DNA of 40,960 bases from CBCPNA01 sp965120415 (GTDB lineage Bacteria; Bacillota; Clostridia; Lachnospirales; CAG-274). This document shows positions 24,763 to 33,987 of the stretch, piece by piece. Position 1 is the stretch's first letter; every line of letters begins with the position of its first letter. Below the pieces are notes generated by a model, which ran no database searches, was not told the DNA's origin, and saw only the letters and a list, made by a program, of their open reading frames with translations. The translations under genes were made by a program, and so were the position numbers. The stretch is from NCBI GenBank assembly GCA_965120415.1, contig CBCPNA010000072.1, positions 1-40,960 on the forward strand, read 5' to 3'.

Positions 24763-24806
24763 AACATGACACTCCAAGCTAATGGAAGTAGCATTAAGCC
24801 CATGTT
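24763..24806 (-). promoter_or_regulatory. Hairpin in the eno leader
   Basis: On the minus strand AACATG and CATGTT close a 44-base structure; inside, GCTTAATG and CATTAGC pair with one bulged base around the loop CTACTTC. It begins about 15 bases after the predicted start site. It could be a stability or regulatory element; I know no matching family. Confidence 0.45.
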
Positions 24807-24826
24807 TAACCTTATTTTATTGTTTT

Positions 24827-24855
24827 ATTTTAGCATACAAAAAAACTTTATTCAA
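24827..24855 (-). promoter_or_regulatory. Promoter of eno
   Basis: TTGAAT (24850-24855) and TAAAAT (24827-24832) are 17 bases apart with TGC before the -10. The leader to the ATG is about 135 bases. A weak AAAAGT/ACTTTT hairpin after gpmI (around 24889-24911) may end the upstream unit. Confidence 0.58.
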
Positions 24856-24925
24856 GTACAATTTTAAAATAATATAAAGTCGTATTCAAAAGTAAGCTTA
24901 TTGCACTTTTTGTATATTTAGTTTA

Positions 24926-26467
24926 TTATTTTATAAGAAGTGATTCTCCAGTCATTTCTTCTGGCTTTTCTAAATCCATCATATCAAGAAGAGTTGGTGC
25001 TATATCAGCAAGCTTTCCATCTTTTTTAAGCCCTTTCGCCTTTTTACAATTAATAAGGATAAAAGGCACAGGGTTTGTTGTATGAGCTGTAAAAGGCTCT
25101 TTTGTATCATAATCTATAAGTTTATCGCTATTGCCGTGATCTGCACAAATAAACATTTGAGCATCCTTTTTTATTACCGTTTCAACTACTTCTCCTACAC
25201 ATTTATCGATAAATTCTATAGCCTTTATAGCAGCATCTAAAATACCAGTATGCCCAACCATATCTGGGTTTGCATAATTTACTATTATAACATCGTACTT
25301 TTCTGAATTAATGCTATCTATAAGATGTTCTGTAACCTCTTTAGCGCTCATTTCTGGTTTTAAATCATATGTTGCAACTTTTGGTGATGGTATAAGTATT
25401 CTTTCTTCATTTTTGTAAGGCTCTTCTATCCCTCCGTTAAAAAAGAAAGTTACATGAGCATATTTTTCTGTTTCTGCCATCCTTAGCTGTTTTAAGCCTA
25501 AATTAGAAATATATTCTCCAAAAGTGTTATTTAAGCTTTCTTTTAAAAATACAACTTCTTTATTTTTTAAAGAAGAATCATAATCTGTAAAAGTTACAAA
25601 TTTTATATTAAAAAACCCTTTTTCTCTTTCAAATTCTTTAAAATCTTTGTCGCAAAATGCCCTTGTCATTTCTCTTGCTCTATCTGGACGATAATTAAAA
25701 AATATGACTGAATCATTTTCATTAATTGTTGCAACTGGCATATCATTTTCTAAAACAACTGTTGGCAAAACAAATTCATCGTTTATATCTTTAGAATAAG
25801 AGTTTTCTATATAAGAAATTATATCGCTGGTGCTATCACCTTTGCCCATAACCATTGCGTTATAAGCATGAGAAATTCTTTCCCATCTATTGTCCCTATC
25901 CATTGCATAATAGCGCCCACTAACTGTTGCTATTTTGCCTACTCCATGCTCTTTTGTTTTGTTTATAAGCTCGATTAAAAAATTTTTGCCTGATGTAGGG
26001 GGCGTATCTCTTCCATCTAAAAAGGCATGTATATAAACTTTTGTAATACTGTTCATTTTAGCCATTTTTAAAAGTGCGTACAAATGTTCATTATGACTAT
26101 GTACTCCTCCATTTGATAAAAGCCCCATAATATGTAAAGAAGAATCTCTTTCTTTACAATTTTCTATTGCATTTTTTAAAACATTGTTTTCAAAAAAATC
26201 TCCATCTTGAATAGATTTTGTAATTCTTGTTAATTCTTGATAAACTATGCGTCCAGCCCCCATGTTTAAATGCCCTACTTCAGAATTACCCATTTGTCCG
26301 TCAGGCAAGCCAACAAATAACCCGCTGGCGTTGCCCTCTGTAAAAGGATATTCTTTTATTATTTTATCTATATTAGGTGTATTAGCAATCTTTATAGCGT
26401 TACCCTCTTCTTTTTCAGTAAGCCCAAATCCATCTAGTATCATTAAAACAGTAGTATTTTTTGTCAT
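24926..26467 (-). CDS. gpmI: 2,3-bisphosphoglycerate-independent phosphoglycerate mutase
   Basis: The cofactor-independent, manganese-dependent enzyme converts 3- to 2-phosphoglycerate. The 513-residue length is typical. Motifs are intact: VLMILDGFGL (metal), the phosphorylated Ser in MGNSEVGHLNMGAGR, SHNEHLYAL, AFLDGRDTPP, FFNYRPDRAREMTRAF, ICADHGNSD and FTAHTTNPVPF. AGGGGGA precedes the ATG. It sits 84 bases after tpiA in the same unit. Confidence 0.97.
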   Translation of the reverse strand: MTKNTTVLMILDGFGLTEKEEGNAIKIANTPNIDKIIKEYPFTEGNASGLFVGLPDGQMGNSEVGHLNMGAGRIVYQELTRITKSIQDGDFFENNVLKNAIENCKERDSSLHIMGLLSNGGVHSHNEHLYALLKMAKMNSITKVYIHAFLDGRDTPPTSGKNFLIELINKTKEHGVGKIATVSGRYYAMDRDNRWERISHAYNAMVMGKGDSTSDIISYIENSYSKDINDEFVLPTVVLENDMPVATINENDSVIFFNYRPDRAREMTRAFCDKDFKEFEREKGFFNIKFVTFTDYDSSLKNKEVVFLKESLNNTFGEYISNLGLKQLRMAETEKYAHVTFFFNGGIEEPYKNEERILIPSPKVATYDLKPEMSAKEVTEHLIDSINSEKYDVIIVNYANPDMVGHTGILDAAIKAIEFIDKCVGEVVETVIKKDAQMFICADHGNSDKLIDYDTKEPFTAHTTNPVPFILINCKKAKGLKKDGKLADIAPTLLDMMDLEKPEEMTGESLLIK

Positions 26468-26551
26468 ATTATTCCCCCTTTACTTCATGATTTAATTTTG
26501 ATAATTTTTTAGCTCATAGCATACTTTATAATATTGATAATTATTTATAAT

Positions 26552-27301
26552 TTACATATCATAATTTACAATACTTATAAATTCTTCTTTAAGGCTTGCA
26601 CCTCCAACTAGCCCCCCATCTATATCTGGCATATTAAAAAGCTCTCTTGCCGTATCTTTTGTGACACTTCCACCGTATTGTATCCTTATATCTTTTGATA
26701 TATCTTCGCCATACATTTCTTTTAGCGTATCTCTAATTTCTTTGCATACTTCTTGTGCTTGTTCTTTTGTCGCCACTTTACCTGTACCTATGGCCCACAC
26801 TGGCTCATAAGCTATAACAACATTTTTTGCATCTTTTGGCAAAACATTATAAAGTCCTTTTTTTATTTGTATTTTTATAATTTCTATAGTAATATCTAAT
26901 TCTCTTTCTTCTAGCGTTTCTCCAACACACAATATAGGAGTAATATCATAAGATAAAGCTTTTATTAGTTTTTTATTAATAATTTCATCTGTTTCTTTAA
27001 AATAAATTCTTCTTTCTGAATGTCCTATTAAAACATAGCTAACCCCTGCCTCTTTTAGCATATTTGCAGATATTTCTCCAGTAAATGCACCGCTTTCTTC
27101 ATAATGCATATTTTGCGATGCAAGCTTTATATTTGTATTTTTCAAAGCATCTTTAAGGCTTGTAAGGCATATAAAAGGAGCAGAAATAACAACATCTACT
27201 TTATCTGTATTAATATTATCTTTTATTTTATTTACAAAATCAAGCGCCTCTGTATGATTTTTATTCATTTTCCAATTTCCAGCAATAATCTTTTTTCTCA
27301 T
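26552..27301 (-). CDS. tpiA: Triosephosphate isomerase
   Basis: TIM interconverts dihydroxyacetone phosphate and glyceraldehyde 3-phosphate. From ATG 27301 (GGAGG eight bases upstream) the protein has 249 residues. Active-site motifs: GNWKMNKN with Lys, IGHSERR with His, AYEPVWAIGTG with Glu, and the phosphate-binding YGGSV and GGLVGGASL. An earlier in-frame ATG at 27316 would add five residues and overlap the ribosome site. It lies between pgk and gpmI. Confidence 0.97.
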   Translation of the reverse strand: MRKKIIAGNWKMNKNHTEALDFVNKIKDNINTDKVDVVISAPFICLTSLKDALKNTNIKLASQNMHYEESGAFTGEISANMLKEAGVSYVLIGHSERRIYFKETDEIINKKLIKALSYDITPILCVGETLEERELDITIEIIKIQIKKGLYNVLPKDAKNVVIAYEPVWAIGTGKVATKEQAQEVCKEIRDTLKEMYGEDISKDIRIQYGGSVTKDTARELFNMPDIDGGLVGGASLKEEFISIVNYDM

Positions 27302-27349
27302 AAAATAACCCTCCATACTGTATACTAGAAATATTAGCGACTGACTATA

Positions 27350-28537
27350 TTATTTATTGTCGGCACAGGCAACCCCAGGCAATTCTTTTCCTTCTAAAAA
27401 TTCTAAAGATGCTCCTCCACCAGTTGATATATGGCTCATTTTGCTAGCAAATCCAAGCTGATTTACAGCAGCGGCAGAATCGCCCCCTCCTATTATTGTT
27501 GTTGCATCTATATTAGCTAGCGCATTAGCAACAGCAATAGTGCCTTTTGCAAAATTTGCAAATTCAAAAACACCCATAGGTCCGTTCCATACAACAGTTT
27601 TTGCATCTTTTAAAGCGTCTTTAAAAAGCTCTCTTGTTTTTTCTCCTATATCAAGCCCTTGAAAGCCGTCCGGTATACTACCTTCAATAGTTTTAAATTC
27701 TGTATCGTTTTTAAATTCTTTTGCTATAACTGTATCTATTGGTATTAAAAACTTAACACCCTTTTCTTTTGCCTTTTCCATCATTTCTTTAGCGTAAGAT
27801 ACCTTGTCTTCTTCAAGGAGAGAATCGCCAACTTCTAGCCCTTTTGCTTTCATAAATGTATAAGCCATACCGCCACCTATTATTAAAGTATCTACCTTTT
27901 CAAGCAAATTATTTATAACATTAATTTTGTCTGAAACTTTTGCCCCACCTAATATAGCAACAAAAGGCCTAACAGGGTTGTTAACAGCATTGCCTAAATA
28001 TGTTATTTCTTTATCCATTAGATATCCAACAGCATTTTCAGAAACAAATTTTGTAACCCCAACTGTAGAACAATGCGCCCTATGAGAAGAGCCAAAAGCA
28101 TCATTTACATATATATCGCAAATGCTTGCTAAATCTTTGCTAAAATCTTCTATATTTTTTGTTTCTTCTTTTCTAAATCTTGTATTTTCAAGCAAAACAA
28201 CATCTCCATCTTGCATGTCTGAAATAGCTTTTTTCACACTTTCAGATATAACATTATCGTCTGCTAAAAAAGTAACATTTTGCCCTAGCTTTTCTGAAAG
28301 GCTTTTAGCAACTGGAGCTAAAGAAAATGCCTTATCGGGCTCTTTTGGCTTGCCTAAATGCGAACATAATATAACTTTTGCTCCGTCTTCTATAAGCTTT
28401 TTTATGGTAGGAAGTGCTGCTATAATTCTGTTTTCATCTGTTATTTTACCATCTTGCAAAGGTACGTTAAAATCACATCTAACTAAAACTTTTTTACCTT
28501 TTACATTTAAATCATTTATAGATTTTTTATTAAGCAT
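27350..28537 (-). CDS. pgk: Phosphoglycerate kinase
   Basis: Pgk makes ATP and 3-phosphoglycerate from 1,3-bisphosphoglycerate. From ATG 28537 (AAAGGGTG upstream) the protein has 395 residues. Motifs: KVLVRCDFNVPLQDG, CSHLGKP, LLENTRFRKEE, NDAFGSSHRAHCST, ILGGAKVSDKI, VWNGPMGVFEF and TIIGGGDSAAAV. An upstream ATG at 28555 would use the ribosome site as coding sequence. It heads the pgk-tpiA-gpmI unit; the gap gene frequent upstream is absent here, replaced by cdaR. Confidence 0.97.
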   Translation of the reverse strand: MLNKKSINDLNVKGKKVLVRCDFNVPLQDGKITDENRIIAALPTIKKLIEDGAKVILCSHLGKPKEPDKAFSLAPVAKSLSEKLGQNVTFLADDNVISESVKKAISDMQDGDVVLLENTRFRKEETKNIEDFSKDLASICDIYVNDAFGSSHRAHCSTVGVTKFVSENAVGYLMDKEITYLGNAVNNPVRPFVAILGGAKVSDKINVINNLLEKVDTLIIGGGMAYTFMKAKGLEVGDSLLEEDKVSYAKEMMEKAKEKGVKFLIPIDTVIAKEFKNDTEFKTIEGSIPDGFQGLDIGEKTRELFKDALKDAKTVVWNGPMGVFEFANFAKGTIAVANALANIDATTIIGGGDSAAAVNQLGFASKMSHISTGGGASLEFLEGKELPGVACADNK

Positions 28538-28604
28538 AAATAAACACCCTTTCAAAATTTATTTTATATTATTATAAAAATTATTATAAAAATTATTTCA
28601 TAAT

Positions 28605-28633
28605 ATTATAACATATTTTTTTAATATAATAAA
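28605..28633 (-). promoter_or_regulatory. Possible promoter of pgk-tpiA-gpmI
   Basis: A perfect TATAAT (28605-28610) preceded by TG. At the right distance only TTTATT is found as -35, so the prediction is weak. The leader would be about 60 bases. Confidence 0.4.
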
Positions 28634-28670
28634 CAATTATTTAAGTTGTTTCTTCTATTGTCTATTTAAT

Positions 28671-29999
28671 CTATGATTCTGTTTCTTGCAAAATATCTTC
28701 TGTAATAGATTCTGTTTCTGCAATATCAAATTCATTTACCTCAATCTCTACATACACCTTTTCTTTTAAAGTTATGTTTAAAGGTAAGTCTATCAAAACT
28801 TCTATCGTATTTGTACCAACTTCTATATCGTTTAGATTAATTGTTGCTGTTATTTTGCTTGTATCAAGGCTTTCTAAATCTTCTTCTTTTCCACTTACTA
28901 TAATATCAAAAGTTTCTGGCACTTCTATATATTTATCATTTGCTCCAACTATATTTAAATTAGAAGAATTAAATGTTAATGTTTTGCTTGCATATGTGCC
29001 AACTTCTATATAAACATTTATCGTATCTTCATTAGAATTTAAAAGTGTTAAGTCATAACCTTTTAAAATATCACTAATGCTAAAACTATAGCTTTTAGAT
29101 TCTGTTAAATTAGATATATCTATCGAAGGTATACTAATGCTAGAAAGATTTTCTAAATCTTCGCCTATAACATCTATAGTAGTTGGAGAATATGTTATAT
29201 TTTCGATAAAATAGCCCTGATTTAATTCTCCTGTTAGACTAGGCTCATTTATTTTTATTGTACCTTTTTTTGTTATAGGTATAGTAACGCTAATTGTTTC
29301 TAAATCAAATGTTACATCTGTTAGTATATTTCCTTCTTCATCGTAAGCTTTTGGGGTAACTTCATATGTTGTTGTTTCTGATTTATCTGAAATATTAACT
29401 TCTACATAAACTGCGGCTATACTATCAATAATTGTTTTAGCACCATAAACATTTACATATTCGGCAGATATTTCTGGGGTTAAATCTTGGTAGCCTTGGC
29501 TTACCTCACCGACTGTTTTAACATATACCTTCTTAGGTGCTGTTTCTGTAGTATCGATTTTAACATTAATAGATGTAGGGGTAAAGCTTAATATCTCAAA
29601 ATTATTGTTAGGATATGCTAGATTTGTTAAAGTTGTTTTTATTTGTAAAATTGTATCAAAAGCGTATGTTACATTTTCCATACTTTGTATTGTCGATATA
29701 TCTAAATAAGCCTTTATTTCTGAATTTGCAAACATTTTTGTAAGCTCATCCAAAACTTTTCTTGTTGCACTTATTTTTAATTCTATTTTAGTTTCTTCTA
29801 TTTCATTTAAATTTAATATAGTTAAATTTTGTTTTGCAAGCTCCTCTACATTTTCTGTATTTATTGTTAAAGAAAAAGTCTTAATTTCTGATGGATTATT
29901 AATATTCATGTAAACAAGCCATAAGATAAAAGCAATTAATACTGAAAGGGCTTTCCATGGAAGATTTCTTACAAAAAGATTTTTAATTTTTTGATACAT
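28671..29999 (-). CDS. cdaR: CdaR (YbbR-domain) regulator of diadenylate cyclase
   Basis: CdaR is a membrane-anchored extracytoplasmic protein that binds and modulates CdaA. The 442-residue sequence has one N-terminal membrane helix (about 15-33), followed by four repeated beta-rich YbbR domains; repeat signatures such as VKTVGEVSQGYQ, and GELNQGYFIENITYSPTTIDV are visible. The C-terminus is Glu-rich. The ATG shares one base with the cdaA stop (TAATG), so the two are translationally coupled, as in most Firmicutes. Confidence 0.94.
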   Translation of the reverse strand: MYQKIKNLFVRNLPWKALSVLIAFILWLVYMNINNPSEIKTFSLTINTENVEELAKQNLTILNLNEIEETKIELKISATRKVLDELTKMFANSEIKAYLDISTIQSMENVTYAFDTILQIKTTLTNLAYPNNNFEILSFTPTSINVKIDTTETAPKKVYVKTVGEVSQGYQDLTPEISAEYVNVYGAKTIIDSIAAVYVEVNISDKSETTTYEVTPKAYDEEGNILTDVTFDLETISVTIPITKKGTIKINEPSLTGELNQGYFIENITYSPTTIDVIGEDLENLSSISIPSIDISNLTESKSYSFSISDILKGYDLTLLNSNEDTINVYIEVGTYASKTLTFNSSNLNIVGANDKYIEVPETFDIIVSGKEEDLESLDTSKITATINLNDIEVGTNTIEVLIDLPLNITLKEKVYVEIEVNEFDIAETESITEDILQETES

Positions 30000-30844
30000 T
30001 ATTTACCCCTTCCTTTCCAAATATTAATTTTATCTTTTTCTTTATTTTCTCTCAAAAATCTCTTTAAAATAACTTCTTTTGAAAGATTTCTTGAAAGCTT
30101 GCCATTATTAGCTATAGATACAGCCCCTGTTTCTTCAGATACAATAAAAACATAAGCATCCGATACCTCGCTTGCCCCAAGCCCTGCTCTATGCCTTGTA
30201 CCTAGCTCTTTTGCCATTTCTAAAGAGCTAAGGGGTAAAATACATGTTGCACAAGATATCCTATCATTACGTATAGTAACAGCACCATCATGGAGAGGAG
30301 TCTTATTTTCAAAAATGTTTATTAAAAGCTCACTTGAAACAACGGCATCTATTTGTATACCGTTTTCTTCTAAATCTCCTAAAGGCACTTTTTGCTCTAC
30401 AACAATTAAAGCTCCAGTCTTTTTTTCTGATAATTTAAAGCAAGCTTTAATAATTTCATTTAAAATAAAAGGGCTTATAATATGTGATTCATTACTAGGG
30501 CTTAAAAAAAGCGTTTTTGTTAATGTGCTTTTGCCTATTTGCTCAAGCCCCTTTCTAAATTCTGGCTGGAACAATACAATTATAGCTATAATACCAACAG
30601 ATAATGTTTCTCCTATTAACCATGCTGTTGTATATAAGTTTAGCTTAAGCGATAATAAATTTAATATTAAAACAACCGCTAACCCTTTAAATAAAGACCA
30701 CGCCCTTGTTTCTCTTATCCAATTTACGATTATGTAAATAAATATCGCAACTATTAATATGTCTATAATATCTGTAATCTTCATGCTTGGTATGCTAAAA
30801 TTTGATAAATTAATCTTTTCTAAAAAGCTATTAAACGTGGACAT
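29999..30844 (-). CDS. cdaA: Diadenylate cyclase CdaA (DacA)
   Basis: CdaA makes cyclic di-AMP from two ATP. The 281-residue protein has three N-terminal membrane helices (about 24-41, 52-70 and 75-92) and a DAC domain with the catalytic motifs DGA (186-188, in PLHDGAVTI) and RHR (217-219, in GTRHRAG), followed by VSEETGAVSIA. The glmM gene, often third in the operon, is not next to it. It is transcribed away from ktrBA, whose products are known effectors of this nucleotide in other Firmicutes. Confidence 0.96.
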   Translation of the reverse strand: MSTFNSFLEKINLSNFSIPSMKITDIIDILIVAIFIYIIVNWIRETRAWSLFKGLAVVLILNLLSLKLNLYTTAWLIGETLSVGIIAIIVLFQPEFRKGLEQIGKSTLTKTLFLSPSNESHIISPFILNEIIKACFKLSEKKTGALIVVEQKVPLGDLEENGIQIDAVVSSELLINIFENKTPLHDGAVTIRNDRISCATCILPLSSLEMAKELGTRHRAGLGASEVSDAYVFIVSEETGAVSIANNGKLSRNLSKEVILKRFLRENKEKDKINIWKGRGK

Positions 30845-30879
30845 TTTTTCACCTACTAAATAAAATTTACAGCGTTTTA

Positions 30880-30908
30880 ATTATAACATAAATTTAGCAT
30901 AAACGCAA
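30880..30908 (-). promoter_or_regulatory. Promoter of cdaA-cdaR
   Basis: A perfect TATAAT (30880-30885) preceded by TG, with TTGCGT (30903-30908) 17 bases upstream. The -35 is weak but the extended -10 is good. The leader is about 30 bases. Confidence 0.55.
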
Positions 30909-31050
30909 TTTTTTATTTAAAATAAAATAAATTTTTACCTTTAAAATTAATAATATCTTTTTACTCCCACTAATTATTGGAATTTAGCTCATTTTTTGTA
31001 TTTTTGAGTATTTTTTTTATTAGTTTAATTTGTTTTTGCTATTTTATGTA

Positions 31051-31080
31051 TTGAAAAATAGTAATTAAATATGCTATAAT
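31051..31080 (+). promoter_or_regulatory. Promoter of ktrB-ktrA
   Basis: TTGAAA (31051-31056) and a perfect TATAAT (31075-31080) are 18 bases apart, with TGC before the -10. The leader is about 27 bases, too short for a cyclic di-AMP riboswitch. Confidence 0.68.
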
Positions 31081-31113
31081 CTTTAAATGTAATAAGTTAA
31101 GGAGAGATTTCTT

Positions 31114-32508
31114 TTGTATAATTATAATAAAAAAAAGGCTATGTCAAACCCTGTACATGTTATAATCTTTAGCTTTTTAAGCATTATATTAATAGGCACA
31201 TTTGCTTTAATGCTACCTGTTGCTAATAGTTATGGCAAAAGTACAAGCTTTATAGATGCTCTTTTTACAGCAAGCTCGGCTGTATGCGTTACAGGGCTTA
31301 GTGTTGTAAACACATTAGAGCACTGGACTTTATTCGGTAAAGTTGTTATACTAATTCTTATACAAATAGGGGCTATAGGCTTTATGAGTTTATTTATTTT
31401 AGTATTAGTTTTTTTAGGGCGCAAAATAACATTAAAAGAACGCATTTTAATACAAGAATCTTTTAATTTAACAAGCTTTAAAGGTACAGTTAACTTTTTA
31501 AAAAAAATAATAACCTCTATCTTTATTGTAGAAGGTATAGGGGCATTAATATTAACTTTATTTTTTTTAAAAGATCATAGCTTTTTTGAAAGTGTATTTT
31601 ATGGAGTTTTTCATTCCATTTCCAGCTTTTGTAACGCTGGCTTTGATCTTATAGGGCAAGATAGCCTTATGCCGTATAAAACAAACTATCTTTTTAATAT
31701 AGTAGTTTTAGTATTAATTGTGCTTGGGGGGCTTGGTTTTGCTGTTTGGATGGATTGCGCTAGATATATAAAGCATTTATATCTTAGGCTTAAAAAAAAG
31801 ACTAAATCTAGGATAAGTATGTCGCTCCATTCCAAAATATCTCTCACAGCAACAATATTTCTTATTATTTTAGGCTTTTTTGTCACATTAATTTTAGAAT
31901 TTAATAACACAAAAACACTAGCTGGTTTAAGCTTTACACAAAAGCTAATAGCATCTTTGTTCCAGTCTATTTCTGTCCGTACTGCTGGCTTTTTTACAAT
32001 AAATCAAGCAGATTTATATAACGAAACAAAATTCTTTTCTGTTATATTAATGGCTATAGGTGGTTCTCCCGGAGGAGTTGCAGGAGGTATTAAAACTGTT
32101 ACGATAAGTGTTTTAATTTTTACAATAATATCTGTTATAAAAGGGCAAAATTATGTTGTTGCTTTTAAAAAATCTATTAGCTTTGATACAATACAAAAAG
32201 CTTTAACTGTTTTTATTATGATGTTATCTTTTATATTTATATCAACCATTTTGCTTGCTATAATAGAAAAAGATAACTCTTATCAATATAATTTTATAGA
32301 TTTATTATATGAGGCTACTTCGGCTTTAGGTACAGTCGGTAGTACAACCGGTATAACGCCTCATTTATCTTTATACGGCAAAATATTAATAATAATTTGC
32401 ATGTTTATAGGGCGCATTGGCCCTGTATCCATCGTTATTGCCCTTTCATTTAGAAATAATAATAAAAGCGGAATACGCTATCCAGAAGAAAAAATAATCG
32501 TTGGATAA
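31114..32508 (+). CDS. ktrB: Potassium channel/transporter subunit KtrB (TrkH family)
   Basis: KtrB is the membrane channel of the Ktr potassium uptake system, gated by KtrA. The 464-residue protein has about ten hydrophobic segments in four M1-P-M2 repeats with filter segments VCVTGLS, FCNAGFD, VRTAGFF and LGTVGSTTG. GGSPGGVAGGIKT, the intramembrane gating loop, is also present. The start is TTG at 31114, eight bases after AAGGAG; the next ATG (31141) is too far from that site. It starts an operon with ktrA. Confidence 0.93.
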   Translation: MYNYNKKKAMSNPVHVIIFSFLSIILIGTFALMLPVANSYGKSTSFIDALFTASSAVCVTGLSVVNTLEHWTLFGKVVILILIQIGAIGFMSLFILVLVFLGRKITLKERILIQESFNLTSFKGTVNFLKKIITSIFIVEGIGALILTLFFLKDHSFFESVFYGVFHSISSFCNAGFDLIGQDSLMPYKTNYLFNIVVLVLIVLGGLGFAVWMDCARYIKHLYLRLKKKTKSRISMSLHSKISLTATIFLIILGFFVTLILEFNNTKTLAGLSFTQKLIASLFQSISVRTAGFFTINQADLYNETKFFSVILMAIGGSPGGVAGGIKTVTISVLIFTIISVIKGQNYVVAFKKSISFDTIQKALTVFIMMLSFIFISTILLAIIEKDNSYQYNFIDLLYEATSALGTVGSTTGITPHLSLYGKILIIICMFIGRIGPVSIVIALSFRNNNKSGIRYPEEKIIVG

Positions 32509-32550
32509 ATTTAGTATATATTTATGATTGAATAAATTTAGGAGGTATTT

Positions 32551-33192
32551 ATGAAAAGTAAACAATTTGCTATTTTAGGGCTTGGAAGATTTGGGCAAAG
32601 CATAGCAACGAGCCTTTTAGAAAGTGGCTGTCAAGTTTTATGCTGTGATAGAGATATAGAAATTGTAAATGAAATGAGCAAATATGGTTGTCATGCGGTA
32701 CAAGCTGATATAACAGATATTCATGTTTTACAAGAATTTGGTATTAACAATTTTGATTTTGTTATTATTGCAATAGGAGAAAATATGGAATCTAGTATTT
32801 TGGCAACTATGCTTACAAAAGAGCTTGGGGCAAAATTTGTTATATCTAAAGCAAAAAACAAATTGCAAAAAACTATATTAGAAAAAGTCGGAGCAGATCG
32901 TGTTGTCCTGCCTGAAATGGATATGGGCAAAAGAATAGCAAGCACCCTTGCATCTAAAAATATTATAGATTATATTAGCCTTTCTGAAAAATTTGCTATT
33001 TTAGAAGTAGCACCAGAAAAATCTTGGATAAATAAAACTATAGCAGAAAGCAACATAAGGGCAAAAGTCGGTATTAATGTCGTTGCTATAAAAAGAAATG
33101 AAGATATTATTGTTTCTCCTTATCCTACAGAAGTAATAAGAGAAGACGATATACTAATTGCTGTTGGAGAAGCTCCATATACACAAAATTAA
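32551..33192 (+). CDS. ktrA: Ktr regulatory subunit KtrA (RCK domain)
   Basis: KtrA forms a cytosolic ring that binds ATP/ADP or NAD(H) and gates KtrB. The 213-residue protein has an RCK_N domain with FAILGLGRFGQSIA (GxGxxG) and an acidic CDRD turn, and a C-terminal RCK_C (TrkA-C, about 135-213), the domain in which cyclic di-AMP binds in Staphylococcus aureus KtrA. AGGAGG precedes the ATG. It lies 42 bases after ktrB. Confidence 0.94.
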   Translation: MKSKQFAILGLGRFGQSIATSLLESGCQVLCCDRDIEIVNEMSKYGCHAVQADITDIHVLQEFGINNFDFVIIAIGENMESSILATMLTKELGAKFVISKAKNKLQKTILEKVGADRVVLPEMDMGKRIASTLASKNIIDYISLSEKFAILEVAPEKSWINKTIAESNIRAKVGINVVAIKRNEDIIVSPYPTEVIREDDILIAVGEAPYTQN

Positions 33193-33206
33193 AAAAGGTG
33201 ATTTTA

Positions 33207-33974
33207 TTGACAAATAATAAATTTGTAAAACAAGCAATTAAATTAAAAAATAAAAAAGAAAGAGATAAAACAGGGCTTGCTATAATAGAAGGAGAACGCT
33301 TTATAGAGCAAATTAAAGATAATGCTGAAATAGTTTTTTATATTTTTTCTAAAACATTTTATTCTAAAATTAATAATATAAAAGATTATAAAAAATTTTA
33401 CATTGTAGAAGATAATATATTTAAAAAAATAAGCGATACAGTAACCCCACAAGGTATCGCAGCTATATGTAAGCCAAAAAAATTTTTATTTAAAGACATA
33501 AATATAAAAAATGATAGCTTAATACTTATATTAGATAGAATTACAGATCCAGGCAACTTAGGCACAATTATAAGAACAGCCTGTGCTTTGGGGGCATGTG
33601 CTATAATTTTATCTAAAGGGTGCGTCGATTTGTACAATCCAAAAGTTCTAAGGAGTAGCGCTGGTGCTTTATTTAGCATACCTATATTAACAAACTGTGA
33701 TTTAATAGAAATATTTGATAATTTGAAAAGCCTTAATTTTAACATATTTTGTTCTCATTTAAACGCCCAAAAAGATTGCTATAATATTAATTTTTTATCC
33801 AAAACTGCAATAATTATAGGCAATGAGGCAAATGGTGTTTTAGATAAATATGTAAGCTTATGTGATGATATTATAAAAATACCTATGTGTATGGATATAG
33901 AATCTATAAATGCATCTATCGCTACTTCTATAATCTTATATGAAGTTTTAAGGCAAAAAATGCTAAACAATTGA
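33207..33974 (+). CDS. SpoU/TrmH-family RNA 2'-O-ribose methyltransferase
   Basis: A SPOUT-class methyltransferase with a trefoil-knot SAM site. I take TTG 33207, six bases after AAAGGTG, as start (255 residues); GTG 33198 overlaps that ribosome site and would add three residues. The N-terminal substrate-binding domain (about 1-95) is followed by motif 1 ILDRITDPGNLGTIIRTA, motif 2 IIGNEANGV, and motif 3 IPMCMDIESINASIATSIILYE. The target (23S rRNA G2251-like or another) is not decided by these motifs. It ends with TGA immediately followed by an in-frame TAG. Confidence 0.9.
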   Translation: MTNNKFVKQAIKLKNKKERDKTGLAIIEGERFIEQIKDNAEIVFYIFSKTFYSKINNIKDYKKFYIVEDNIFKKISDTVTPQGIAAICKPKKFLFKDINIKNDSLILILDRITDPGNLGTIIRTACALGACAIILSKGCVDLYNPKVLRSSAGALFSIPILTNCDLIEIFDNLKSLNFNIFCSHLNAQKDCYNINFLSKTAIIIGNEANGVLDKYVSLCDDIIKIPMCMDIESINASIATSIILYEVLRQKMLNN

Positions 33975-33987
33975 TAGGAGGTATTAT

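Noticed and set aside
30845..31113. Cyclic di-AMP (ydaO-type) riboswitch before ktrB
   Set aside because: The predicted leaders on both sides are only about 30 bases long.
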